Positions 15,341 through 23,358 of a stretch of DNA of 64,000 nucleotides are shown piece after piece. The notes below the pieces were generated by a model, which was given only the letters and a program-made list of their open reading frames with translations, was not told where the DNA came from and made no database searches. The number at the start of each line of letters is the position of its first letter. The first letter of the stretch is position 1. Origin of the DNA: DASUBN01 sp036000105 (GTDB lineage Bacteria > Pseudomonadota > Gammaproteobacteria > Natronospirales > REEB76); contig DASYGE010000007.1 in assembly GCA_036000105.1 (NCBI GenBank), forward strand, positions 107,171 to 171,170, given 5' to 3'. The position numbers were made by a program, and so were the translations under genes.

Positions 15341-16050
15341 GTGCCGAGCGCGTGCTCGAGGGACAGTTACCCCTGCCCATCACCCTCGACGAAGGCGCCA
15401 CCTTCGATAGCTTCCACGCCGGGCCGAATGCCGCGGCGGTGGATGCGCTGCAGACCCTGGCGAAACAGGGCGGCACGTCGGTGATGTTCTTGCACGGCGC
15501 CGATGGCACCGGCAAGTCCCATCTCCTGCAAGCCGCCTGTCGCGCGGCCACCGCTGTCGAACGGCGTGCCATGTATCTGCCCATGAGCCAGGCGGTGCTG
15601 CTGGACCCGTCCGCGGTGGAGAATTTCGACCGCTACGCCCTCGTGTGCCTGGACGACGTGCAGCGGGTGGCGGGCACCGAGCCCTGGCAGCGGGCACTGC
15701 TGACCCTCATCGATTCCTTGAAGCAGAACGGCGGCGGTTTCGTGGCCAGCGCCCGCGGCGCGCCTGGCAGCATCAAGCGCCTCCTGCCGGATCTGGTGTC
15801 GCGTCTGTCCTGGGGGCCGGTGTTCCAGCTCGAAGTGATGGGCGACACGGACAAGATCGCTGCTATGCAGCAGCGGGCCCATCGTCGCGGTTTCGAACTC
15901 CCCGATGACACTGCCAAGTTCCTGCTCAACCGCCTGCAGCGGGACATGAGTACGCTCTGCGCCACCCTGGATACGTTGGACACGGCTTCACTAGTGGCCC
16001 AGCGCAAGCTCACGGTGCCGTTTGTCAAATCGGTAATCGAGAAGCGCTAG
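15337..16050 (+). CDS. hda: DnaA regulatory inactivator Hda
   Basis: The protein has 237 residues, a single AAA+ domain related to DnaA. The N-terminal clamp-binding motif QLPLPI (about residues 10-15) recruits it to the replication sliding clamp, where it stimulates ATP hydrolysis by DnaA. Walker A is GADGTGKSHLL and the sensor/arginine region is RLLPDLVSRLSWG. Last gene of the DUF2066-permease-hda operon. Its stop (TAG) shares the palindrome CTAG with the stop of the convergent DUF2069 gene. Confidence 0.95.
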   Translation: MSAERVLEGQLPLPITLDEGATFDSFHAGPNAAAVDALQTLAKQGGTSVMFLHGADGTGKSHLLQAACRAATAVERRAMYLPMSQAVLLDPSAVENFDRYALVCLDDVQRVAGTEPWQRALLTLIDSLKQNGGGFVASARGAPGSIKRLLPDLVSRLSWGPVFQLEVMGDTDKIAAMQQRAHRRGFELPDDTAKFLLNRLQRDMSTLCATLDTLDTASLVAQRKLTVPFVKSVIEKR

Positions 16051-16391
16051 TTCTTGGCGCGCGCTTCGCGCAGAGCTGCGGTAGCACCGAAGAAGAGCAG
16101 GATAGCCAGGAAGATCTCCACCGCACCGTACACGCTGCGGCTGCCGAGGGTCACGGTGATGCCCTGAGCGAAGTAAGCGAGAGACAGGAAGCCACCCCAG
16201 GTGTAACCCGCCTTCGTGCCCCGGAACAGGAATGGCGCGAGCAGCGCCAGCGGCAAGAGACTCACTCCCGCCCATATCAACCGTATGTCGGCTGGTGCCA
16301 CCGCCAATACACCCAGCCACAACGCGAGCCAGACGGCCAGCGCCATGAATGCACTGCGCGCCAGGAGCCTTCCGGAGAAATGCAGGTTCAT
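16047..16391 (-). CDS. DUF2069 membrane protein
   Basis: The protein has 114 residues from the ATG at 16389-16391, which overlaps the wrbA stop in ATGA. Four hydrophobic helices: SAFMALAVWLALWLGVLAVA, LIWAGVSLLPLALLAPFLF, LSLAYFAQGITV and AVEIFLAILLFFGATAAL. This is the DUF2069 inner-membrane family, commonly next to wrbA. Function unknown. Confidence 0.88.
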   Translation of the reverse strand: MNLHFSGRLLARSAFMALAVWLALWLGVLAVAPADIRLIWAGVSLLPLALLAPFLFRGTKAGYTWGGFLSLAYFAQGITVTLGSRSVYGAVEIFLAILLFFGATAALREARAKN

Positions 16392-16981
16392 TTCGTGGCG
16401 AGTCGCCGCGCCGTATCCGCCACGCGCGCGCCCAGTGTCTGGCATAGGCGCTTCTCCAGCTCGCTCACCGGGCGGTCGCTGTTGGCGCCGGACACATGGC
16501 TGGGTCCATAGGGGGTGCCACCGGTGGTGGTCTCCATCAGTTCCCGTTCCGTGTAGGGCACGCCCACCATCAGCATGCCGTGATGCATCAATGGCAGCAT
16601 CATAGAGAGGAGCGTGCTCTCCTGTCCGCCATGCAGCGAAGCGGTGGAGGTGAACACGCCGGCGGGTTTGCCCGCGAGTTCGCCCGAGAGCCACAGGCCC
16701 GCGGTGCCATCCAGGAAATACTTGAGGGAAGCCGCCATGTTGCCGAAGCGGGTGGGGCTGCCGAGCACGAGACCGGCGCATTCCTTGAGGTCTTCGAGAG
16801 TGGCGTAGGGCGGGCCGTCGGCGGGGATGGCGTCTTCCGTGGCTTCGCTCACCGCCGATACGACCGGCACCGTGCGCAGGCGCGCGCGGGCGCCTGCCAC
16901 GCTTTCGATACCGCGGCATACCTGCCGGGCCATCTCCGCAGTGGCGCCGTGACGGCTGTAATAGAGCACCAATATGTCCAT
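16388..16981 (-). CDS. wrbA: NAD(P)H:quinone oxidoreductase, WrbA family flavodoxin
   Basis: The enzyme has 197 residues. The FMN phosphate loop is YYSRHGATAEMAR at the N-terminus, GSPTRFGNMAASLKYFLD is the second FMN contact, and TSTASLHGGQESTLLSM plus PYGPSHVSG complete the WrbA signature. It reduces quinones by two electrons and protects against redox stress. Two nt after the arsC stop, so the genes arsC-wrbA-DUF2069 form an operon. Confidence 0.95.
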   Translation of the reverse strand: MDILVLYYSRHGATAEMARQVCRGIESVAGARARLRTVPVVSAVSEATEDAIPADGPPYATLEDLKECAGLVLGSPTRFGNMAASLKYFLDGTAGLWLSGELAGKPAGVFTSTASLHGGQESTLLSMMLPLMHHGMLMVGVPYTERELMETTTGGTPYGPSHVSGANSDRPVSELEKRLCQTLGARVADTARRLATK

Positions 16982-16983
16982 GC

Positions 16984-17334
16984 TCAGAGTATCTCCAGCA
17001 CCGCTTCCGGCGGGCGGCCTATGCGTGCCTTGCCGCCGGCGAACACCACCGGCCGTTCGATGAGGATGGGGTGCGCGTGCATGAGTGCCACCAGGGCGGT
17101 GCGGCTGAGTTTCGGGTCGTCGGCACGGGCCGCGCGGTATTCATCTTCGCCGCTGCGCATCAGCTGGCGGGGTTCGAGGCCGAGGAGTTGCAACGCGGCT
17201 TCGATCTCGGCCGGTTTCGGTGGTGCCTTGAGGTAATCCAGGATCTCGATTTCGATGTCGCGCTCCTGCAACAGGGCGAGGGTAGCCCTGGATTTCGAGC
17301 AGCGGGGATTGTGCCAGATTGTCACTTTTTTCAT
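16984..17334 (-). CDS. arsC: Glutaredoxin-dependent arsenate reductase, ArsC family
   Basis: The protein has 116 residues in a thioredoxin-like fold. The catalytic cysteine is in IWHNPRCSKSRATLALL, and the late LIERPVVFAGGKARIGRPPE supplies the conserved RP and arginine. These are ArsC (glutaredoxin type) features rather than Spx/YffB. No other ars gene is present, so a general arsenate or redox role is possible. First gene of arsC-wrbA-DUF2069. Confidence 0.92.
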   Translation of the reverse strand: MKKVTIWHNPRCSKSRATLALLQERDIEIEILDYLKAPPKPAEIEAALQLLGLEPRQLMRSGEDEYRAARADDPKLSRTALVALMHAHPILIERPVVFAGGKARIGRPPEAVLEIL

Positions 17335-17394
17335 ACGTGGGCACGCATGCCGGCAAACCCGGACGAGGTCATCACTATAGCGCAGCCGGCTCGC

Positions 17395-17424
17395 TTGACG
17401 GCCATCGGCGGGCGCTGCTAGCGT
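17395..17424 (+). promoter_or_regulatory. Candidate sigma70 promoter for the DUF4398 lipoprotein gene
   Basis: TTGACG (17395-17400), an 18-nt spacer and TAGCGT (17419-17424) lie 25 nt before the ATG at 17450. The -10 match is only fair. Confidence 0.4.
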
Positions 17425-17449
17425 GGCCCCCGGTTAAGGCCTACGCATC

Positions 17450-17791
17450 ATGGTGTTTCCCCTGGATACAGTTCCACATATCGCGGCCCGCGCCTTGCGT
17501 CTGCTTGCGGTAGCAAGCGCCGCCGTCGTGCTATTCGCCTGTGCCGGTGCCCCGGTGCAGGAGATGAGCAACGCGCGCCAGAGCCTGGCCGCGGCCCAAC
17601 AGGCCCAGGCCGACAAGAGCGCGCCTGTGGATATGGAAAGCGCACGACATTATCTGGATGCCGCCCAGGCAGCCCTGGATGCGGGGGACTATTCCACCGC
17701 CCGGGAAGACGCGCTGAAGGCCCAACAGGCTGCGTTGAAAGCCCTCGGGATCAGTCAGAGACAAGACGTATCCGGCCACTCTCCGCCGTAA
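17450..17791 (+). CDS. DUF4398 family lipoprotein
   Basis: The protein has 113 residues. A signal peptide ends in the lipobox LFAC-AG (Cys near residue 32), so it should be a lipoprotein. The mature part is an alanine/glutamine-rich helical pair (NARQSLAAAQQAQADK, SARHYLDAAQAALDAGDYSTAREDALKAQQAA), the DUF4398 pattern. Followed by a second helical lipoprotein with LysM. Function unknown. Confidence 0.82.
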   Translation: MVFPLDTVPHIAARALRLLAVASAAVVLFACAGAPVQEMSNARQSLAAAQQAQADKSAPVDMESARHYLDAAQAALDAGDYSTAREDALKAQQAALKALGISQRQDVSGHSPP

Positions 17792-17830
17792 AACTCCCGT
17801 ATTTTCCTTATGTTAAGGCTCACTGCTTCC

Positions 17831-17860
17831 TTGACACCGGAGTTGCTGGAGGGCTAACCT
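17831..17860 (+). promoter_or_regulatory. Candidate sigma70 promoter for the LysM lipoprotein gene
   Basis: A perfect -35 TTGACA (17831-17836) is separated by 18 nt from TAACCT (17855-17860). It lies about 92 nt before the ATG at 17952, which leaves a leader of about 85 nt. Confidence 0.5.
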
Positions 17861-17951
17861 TGCCGCTCAATAATGAATCGATGGGGCCTCGTCTGGCGTG
17901 GTCCCCATTCCCTTCCTGCAGAAAAAACAATTTGAGGTTGGAGACATAACC

Positions 17952-18701
17952 ATGAAGAATTTACTCAAGCAGTCCGCAGTGCTGTTGCTCGCCGCCGGCC
18001 TCATGGCCGGTTGCGCCACCAAGCCGGCGCCTGCTCCGGCCGCTGCTGCTCCGCAGCCTGCGGCAGCTGCCACCACCCAGGCCATCAGTGATGCGCAGGC
18101 CGTGGTCGCGAGCGCCCAGGCGCCCTGCACCGACACCGGCAATGCCGCTGACCTGATCTCCCAGGCCCAGGCTGCCGCCACGGCCGGCGACAACGCCAAG
18201 GCCCAACAGCTCGCCGCCCAGGCGAAGCAGGTGGCGACCGATGCGATCAATGCTTGCTACTGCGCCAAGGTGAAGGATCTCCTCGCCCAGGCCCAGGGTT
18301 ACCACGGCCTCACCGCCGACCAGCAGGCCCGCCTGACCCAGGCCCAGACGGATGAGACCAACGGCAACTGCAAGGCTGCCTACGACACCCTCTCGGCCTT
18401 GGTCGCCGAACTGCAGGCCGCCAAGATGACCTACAGCGTGGTCAAGGGCGACAGCCTGTGGCGCATCGCTGGCAAGTCTGACGTCTATGGCAACCCCTAC
18501 GAGTGGCCGCTGATCTACAAGAACAACACCGACAAGATCAAGCACGCCGACCTCATCTATCCGAAGCAGGATCTGGACGTGGTCCGGAACCCGCTGCAGG
18601 CTGATGCGGACGCGGCGACCGCCTATGCCAAGCATCGCGGTGCCTGGCGCGGTCACAAGGCCGACAGGAAGGATAAGAAGTACGCCGCCGGCGGAAACTG
18701 A
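17952..18701 (+). CDS. LysM-domain lipoprotein
   Basis: The protein has 249 residues from the ATG at 17952. The lipobox is LMAGC-A (Cys near residue 20). A proline/alanine-rich linker and an alanine/glutamine-rich helical region (about 45-160), with four spaced cysteines (APCTDT, NACYC, NGNC), lead to a LysM-like peptidoglycan-binding domain beginning YSVVKGDSLWRIAG and running through YEWPLIYKNNTDKI...IYPKQDLDV (about 176-217). The basic tail is lysine/arginine-rich. Related proteins tether the outer membrane to peptidoglycan. A strong terminator follows. Confidence 0.85.
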   Translation: MKNLLKQSAVLLLAAGLMAGCATKPAPAPAAAAPQPAAAATTQAISDAQAVVASAQAPCTDTGNAADLISQAQAAATAGDNAKAQQLAAQAKQVATDAINACYCAKVKDLLAQAQGYHGLTADQQARLTQAQTDETNGNCKAAYDTLSALVAELQAAKMTYSVVKGDSLWRIAGKSDVYGNPYEWPLIYKNNTDKIKHADLIYPKQDLDVVRNPLQADADAATAYAKHRGAWRGHKADRKDKKYAAGGN

Positions 18702-18725
18702 TCGCCTAAATAGAAGGTCGATACC

Positions 18726-18757
18726 AGAGAGGGCTTCGCAAGGAGCCCTCTCTTTTT
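18726..18757 (+). terminator. Rho-independent terminator after the LysM lipoprotein gene
   Basis: A 10-bp stem AGAGAGGGCT/AGCCCTCTCT (18726-18735 with 18744-18753) is followed by T5 (18753-18757). Confidence 0.93.
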
Positions 18758-18777
18758 GTCTCCGCTACAATCACGCT

Positions 18778-19050
18778 ATGCTGATCTGCAAGCGTTGTCT
18801 GGTCTCCGGTCGGGTGCAGGGCGTGTTCTACCGTGCCAGCACCGCTGAACGCGCCAAGGCGCTCGGCGTCACCGGTCATGCGAAGAACCTGCTGGATGGG
18901 CGGGTCGAGGTGCTGGCCTGCGGCGAGGAGGTAGCAGTGCAGGAGCTATGCAATTGGCTCTGGGAAGGACCGCCGGCGGCGCGAGTGGAACGGGTGGATA
19001 TCAGTGAGGCGGATACCGACGAGCCACCCGCTGACTTCAAGACCCGTTAG
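18778..19050 (+). CDS. acyP: Acylphosphatase
   Basis: The enzyme has 90 residues. It hydrolyses acyl phosphates. The phosphate loop GRVQGVFYRAST carries the catalytic arginine, and the catalytic asparagine is in GHAKNLLDGRVEV. Starts at ATG 18778 (ML-ICKRC). It lies between a terminator and the convergent transglycosylase gene, so it probably has its own promoter. Confidence 0.94.
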   Translation: MLICKRCLVSGRVQGVFYRASTAERAKALGVTGHAKNLLDGRVEVLACGEEVAVQELCNWLWEGPPAARVERVDISEADTDEPPADFKTR

Positions 19051-19068
19051 GGTCCACGGCTTCCGCTT

Positions 19069-19644
19069 TCAGTTCCAGGCCCATTTCCTGCTCAAGGCCT
19101 TGAGCACGCTGTCGGAATAATCGATGCCTACCGTGGCGCCGTTGTAGCGTTGCAGCGCCTCGCGGATGTCGCCGTGGGATTTCCCCAGGTAGTACTTCAG
19201 GATGGTGCAACCCATGCGCAGGTTGGTCTTGGCGTGCACTAGGCTGTCGTCGGCCCGCCCGATGAGCTTCAGCCAGAAGGGCATGATCTGCATGAGCCCC
19301 ACGGCCCCGGAATGGGAGACTGCGTAGGGATCGAACTTGCTCTCCACCTGGATGAGGGCCAGCACCAGCTGCGGCGGCAGTTGGGCGCGGTTCGCCTCTG
19401 AGTGGATCATCTTGAGGAGCTTGAGGCGTTCGTCCGGGTCCGGCACGATGTCCGCGAGGCGCAGGGACATGTCCGTGAGCCACACTTGCTGAGTGTATTT
19501 GTCCGCGAAATCGCTCTTGTCGTCTTCCGCCTGCTGCACCAGGGCGATGAGTTCGGGATCAGGCTTGGTGAACTTCTGGGCGTGGGCCGGGCCGGCGGTT
19601 ATCAGGCCCACCGCCAGGAGACCCCAGCCCAGGGCGCCACGCAT
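19069..19644 (-). CDS. Periplasmic lytic transglycosylase (SLT family)
   Basis: The protein has 191 residues with a signal peptide (about 1-22, ending GPAHA). The SLT domain occupies the C-terminal two thirds: the catalytic glutamate is in LIQVESKFDPYAVS, followed by GAVGLMQIMPFW and AKTNLRMGCTILKYYL, then QRYNGA. It cleaves peptidoglycan glycan strands. Its ATG overlaps the proS stop by one base, so it is cotranscribed with proS. Confidence 0.93.
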   Translation of the reverse strand: MRGALGWGLLAVGLITAGPAHAQKFTKPDPELIALVQQAEDDKSDFADKYTQQVWLTDMSLRLADIVPDPDERLKLLKMIHSEANRAQLPPQLVLALIQVESKFDPYAVSHSGAVGLMQIMPFWLKLIGRADDSLVHAKTNLRMGCTILKYYLGKSHGDIREALQRYNGATVGIDYSDSVLKALSRKWAWN

Positions 19645-21362
19645 CAGGTGCCGGCCGCCATCCGCTGTTTCAGGAAGCCCATGATCTCGCCTGCGGGGAT
19701 GTTCTGGTTCTCCGCATCGCGCCGGCCCTTGTATTCCACGGTGCCGGCATCGAGCCCACGCTCTGACAGCACCAGGCGATGGGGGATGCCGATGAGTTCC
19801 GCATCGGCGAACATGGGGCCGGGCCGGAGGTCCCGGTCGTCCAGGAGCACGTCGTAGCCTGCCTCCTGTAACTCCTTGTAGAGCTTCTCGGCCGCGGTCT
19901 TGAGCTTCTCGGACTTCGCCATGTTGAGGGGTAGGAGCGCGATGTCGAAGGGGGCGAGGGGTGCCGGCCAGATGATGCCGCGCTCATCGTGGTTCTGCTC
20001 GATGGCGGCTGCCACCACCCGGCTCACGCCGAGGCCGTAGCAGCCCATCTGCAGGGCCACGGCCTTGCCCTGGTGATCAAGCACCGTGGCCTTCATGGCG
20101 TCCGCGTACTTGGTGCCGAGCGAGAACACATGGCCCACTTCGATACCCCGTGCGATGCTTAAATGTCCCTTGCCGTCGGGAGAAGGATCGCCTTCCTTCA
20201 CCTTGCGCAGGTCTTCTACGCGGGTGATGTGCGCATCCCGTTCCCAGTTGGCGCCGCGATAATGTTTGCCCGCCTCGTTGGCGCCGCAGACGAAGTCCGC
20301 GAGGGCCGCTGCCGCCCTATCCACGATGATCGGCAGGTCCTTGGGCAGATGCACTGGGCCGATGAAGCCGGGTTTGCACTTGATGGCCTTCCAGATCTCG
20401 CCCTCATCCGCCAGCACCGATTCACCGGGCAGTTCCGGGAGTTTCGCTGCCTTGGCTTCGTTGATCTCATGGTCACCCCGCAGGCAGAGGGCCACCAGGC
20501 CCTTCTCGCCGCGCACGATGATGGTCTTGACGCATTGTTTCGGATCCACCTTCAAGAAGGCCGTCAGGTCTTCGATGGTCTTCTGGCTGGGGGTGTTCAC
20601 CGCTTCCAGGGACGCGGCAGGTGCAGGGCGCGAGCCGGCGGGCGCGAGGGCTTCCGCCAACTCTACGTTCGCCGCGTAGTCGGATCCGGAGGAGAAGACG
20701 ATGGCGTCCTCGCCGGAATCGGCGAGCACGTGGAACTCATGGGAGGCGTTACCGCCGATGGCGCCGGTATCGGCTTTCACGGCGCGGAACTTGAGCCCCA
20801 GGCGCGTGAAGATGCGCGCATAGGTGTCGTACATGTTCTGGTATTCCCGCGCGAGGCCTTCCGGGCTCACGTCGAAGGAGTAGGCATCCTTCATGATGAA
20901 TTCCCGGGCACGCATCACCCCGAAGCGCGGGCGAATCTCGTCGCGGAACTTGGTCTGGATCTGGTACACGTTGAGCGGCAACTGTTTGTAGCTCTTCAGT
21001 TCCGCCCGCGCCCAATCCGTCACCACTTCCTCGTGGGTGGGGCCGTAGCAGTATTCCTGCTCTTTGCGATCCTTGATCTTGAGTAACTGCCCGCCGAACT
21101 TCTCCCAGCGACCGGTCTCTTCCCACAGTTCCCTCGGTTGCACCGAGGGCATGAGCATCTCCAGGGCGCCGGCGCGGTTCATCTCCTCCCGCACGATGCC
21201 CTCGACTTTAGCCAGCACCCGCAGGCCCAGCGGCGTCCAGGTATAGATACCGGCGGCGAGCTTGCGCAGCATGCCGGAGCGCAGCATGAGCTTGTGGCTC
21301 ATGGTCTCCGCATCAGCGGGGGTTTCCTTGACGGTGTTGAGCGGGAAGCGGGAGGCGCGCAT
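19644..21362 (-). CDS. proS: Proline-tRNA ligase (bacterial type with editing domain)
   Basis: The enzyme has 572 residues, the usual length for the bacterial form with the INS editing domain between motifs 2 and 3 (about 225-400). Recognisable parts: GMLRKLAAGIYTWTPLG, the motif 2 region FRDEIRPRFGVMRAREFIMKDAYSF, GIEVGHVFSLGTKYADAM, CYGLGVSRVVAAAIEQ, and the anticodon-binding domain to the end. Coupled to the downstream transglycosylase gene. Confidence 0.97.
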   Translation of the reverse strand: MRASRFPLNTVKETPADAETMSHKLMLRSGMLRKLAAGIYTWTPLGLRVLAKVEGIVREEMNRAGALEMLMPSVQPRELWEETGRWEKFGGQLLKIKDRKEQEYCYGPTHEEVVTDWARAELKSYKQLPLNVYQIQTKFRDEIRPRFGVMRAREFIMKDAYSFDVSPEGLAREYQNMYDTYARIFTRLGLKFRAVKADTGAIGGNASHEFHVLADSGEDAIVFSSGSDYAANVELAEALAPAGSRPAPAASLEAVNTPSQKTIEDLTAFLKVDPKQCVKTIIVRGEKGLVALCLRGDHEINEAKAAKLPELPGESVLADEGEIWKAIKCKPGFIGPVHLPKDLPIIVDRAAAALADFVCGANEAGKHYRGANWERDAHITRVEDLRKVKEGDPSPDGKGHLSIARGIEVGHVFSLGTKYADAMKATVLDHQGKAVALQMGCYGLGVSRVVAAAIEQNHDERGIIWPAPLAPFDIALLPLNMAKSEKLKTAAEKLYKELQEAGYDVLLDDRDLRPGPMFADAELIGIPHRLVLSERGLDAGTVEYKGRRDAENQNIPAGEIMGFLKQRMAAGT

Positions 21363-21442
21363 GGGTGTACTTATAGGTTTTGGAGCGGAAAGACCGTATT
21401 CTAACGGCCTGTGCTCCCCGGAGCCTAGCGGCAGCGGACCCC

Positions 21443-22432
21443 ATGCGGCTTTTTTATGATGTGGATACCGATCCGGCTCTGATCCGCGGCCGTCGCGTGG
21501 CGGTGCTGGGCTTCGGCGCGCAGGGCCGGGCCCAGGCAGCGAACCTCAAAGATTCGGCGGTCAAGGTCAGTGTTGGCTTGCGGGCGGCATCGGCCTCACG
21601 CGCCGCAGCGGTTGCCGCCGGCCTCCCGGTGGCGGAACCGGCAGAGGCTGTGGCTGCTGCCGATGTGGTGGTGATGCTCGTGCCGGACGAAGTCCAGTCC
21701 CAGGTCTATCGGGAGGTGGTGGAACCCCGTCTCCGCAAGGGCGGCGCGCTGGTCTTCGCCCATGGCTACAACATCCATTACGGCCGCATCAAACCCCGGG
21801 CCGATCTCGACGTCATCATGGTGGCGCCCAACGGCATAGGCGAGCAGGTGCGCGCCCAGTATGCCGCCGGCCACGGCGTGCCGGGCATTATCGCGGTGCA
21901 CCAGGACGCTTCCGGCCAGGCCCGCGCGCTCACGCTCTCCTATGCCTGGGCCCAGGGCCATGGGCGGGCCGGCATCATCGAATCCAGTTTCGCGGAGGAG
22001 ACCGAGACGGATCTCTTCGCCGAGCAGGCGGTGCTCTGCGGCGGGCTCACCCATCTCATCAGCGCCGGCTTCGAGACCCTGGTGGAAGCGGGTTATGCGC
22101 CGGAGATCGCCTACTTCTGCTGCCTGCACGAGATAAAGCTCATCGCCGACATGGTCTATGCTCGCGGCATCGCCGGCATGCGCGAGTCCATCTCCGCCAC
22201 CGCGGAGTTTGGCGATTACACCCGCGGGCCGCGGGTCATCGGTGCCGAGACCCGCGCCGCCATGCGCGCGCTCCTGGGCGAGATCAGGAGCGGCGCTTTC
22301 GCCGCGGAACTGGATAGCGAGATGCAGGCCGGCAAACCCGTCATCCAGGCGGGCCGCGCGAAGGCCCGCGCGGCGCTCATCGAGCGCATCGGCGGGGAAT
22401 TGCGCGCGCATATGGGGGCGGCTAAACGCTGA
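21443..22432 (+). CDS. ilvC: Ketol-acid reductoisomerase homologue with altered catalytic residues
   Basis: The protein has 329 residues and is co-linear with class I IlvC (NADPH-dependent, isoleucine/valine synthesis). The Rossmann motif GFGAQGRAQA, FAHGYNIHYGRI (His107), EETETDLFAEQ (Asp190, Glu194), LHE (Glu230) and Ser251 in SISATAEFGDY are conserved. Two near-invariant residues are not: Lys130 of the usual APKGPG is Asn (VAPNGIG, codon 21830-21832), and the metal ligand Glu226 is Cys (AYFCCLHE, codon 22118-22120). The usual numbering holds without gaps. The order ilvC-pssA is seen in other proteobacteria, but no ilvBH or leuA is here. It may be a divergent paralogue with a different reaction. 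No good ribosome site precedes the ATG. Confidence 0.85.
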   Translation: MRLFYDVDTDPALIRGRRVAVLGFGAQGRAQAANLKDSAVKVSVGLRAASASRAAAVAAGLPVAEPAEAVAAADVVVMLVPDEVQSQVYREVVEPRLRKGGALVFAHGYNIHYGRIKPRADLDVIMVAPNGIGEQVRAQYAAGHGVPGIIAVHQDASGQARALTLSYAWAQGHGRAGIIESSFAEETETDLFAEQAVLCGGLTHLISAGFETLVEAGYAPEIAYFCCLHEIKLIADMVYARGIAGMRESISATAEFGDYTRGPRVIGAETRAAMRALLGEIRSGAFAAELDSEMQAGKPVIQAGRAKARAALIERIGGELRAHMGAAKR

Positions 22433-22513
22433 GCTGGGTGCCGAACCGCGGCGCAGACAGCGCCGGCCGTTCATGGCATCATGTTGCCATCATCGGATCG
22501 AGGCCTTGAGGGC

Positions 22514-23347
22514 ATGCAGAAGATAGTCATCCCCGACGAGGATGTGGAGACCGAAGTCGGCCTCGACGAAGAGGAACCGGGCTCGGCCGCCGTCGATGCG
22601 GAAGGTCCGCGCCGCCGCGGCATCTATCTCCTGCCCAACCTGTTCACCACCGCAGGCTTGTTCGCGGGGTTCTACGCCATCGTCGCCGCCATGGCCGGCA
22701 AGTTCGAGCCGGCCGCCATCGCCATATTCGTGGCCATGGTCTTCGACAGCCTGGACGGACGGGTGGCGCGCTGGACTCACACCGAGAGCGCTTTCGGCAA
22801 GGAATACGACAGCCTCGCGGACATGGTGTCTTTCGGTCTCGCGCCTGCCCTCGTCATGTACGAGTGGTCTCTGCATTCCCTGGTGGATTACGGCAACGTC
22901 CTCGGAAAGCTAGGCTGGATGGGCGCCTTCACCTATGCAGCCTGCGCCGCCATGCGTCTCGCCCGCTTCAATGTAAACGCTGGAGTGATAGACAAGCGTT
23001 ACTTCCAGGGGCTGCCGAGTCCTGCCGCTGCCGGCATCTTGGCTGGCGCCGTCTGGTGCGCCGATAGTTTCGACGTGCCCGGCTCCGCCCTCATCATCCC
23101 GGCCTTCATCCTTACCGTGGGCGCGGGCTCGCTCATGGTGAGCAGTATCGGTTTCTACAGTTTCAAGGACCTGAAGCTCCAGGGCCGCGTGCCTTTCGCC
23201 GCGCTCCTCCTGGTGCCGGTGCTCATCGTGGTCATCGTGCTGTCGCCGCCCAACATCCTGTTCCTGAGCTTCCTGCTCTACGCTTGTTCAGGTCTGAGTA
23301 TGGCCTTCTGGCGTCTGCACAAGCGCCTGAACAAGAAGGCTGCCTGA
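22514..23347 (+). CDS. pssA: CDP-diacylglycerol-serine O-phosphatidyltransferase
   Basis: The protein has 277 residues from the ATG at 22514, which has a GAGGG site before it; an ATG at 22481 is also in frame. It makes phosphatidylserine for phosphatidylethanolamine synthesis. The CDP-alcohol phosphotransferase motif is complete: DSLDGRVARWTHTESAFGKEYDSLAD (D..DG..AR...G...D...D). About seven membrane helices follow the charged N-terminus (about residues 1-35). Confidence 0.95.
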   Translation: MQKIVIPDEDVETEVGLDEEEPGSAAVDAEGPRRRGIYLLPNLFTTAGLFAGFYAIVAAMAGKFEPAAIAIFVAMVFDSLDGRVARWTHTESAFGKEYDSLADMVSFGLAPALVMYEWSLHSLVDYGNVLGKLGWMGAFTYAACAAMRLARFNVNAGVIDKRYFQGLPSPAAAGILAGAVWCADSFDVPGSALIIPAFILTVGAGSLMVSSIGFYSFKDLKLQGRVPFAALLLVPVLIVVIVLSPPNILFLSFLLYACSGLSMAFWRLHKRLNKKAA

Positions 23348-23358
23348 GACCGCTTCCC

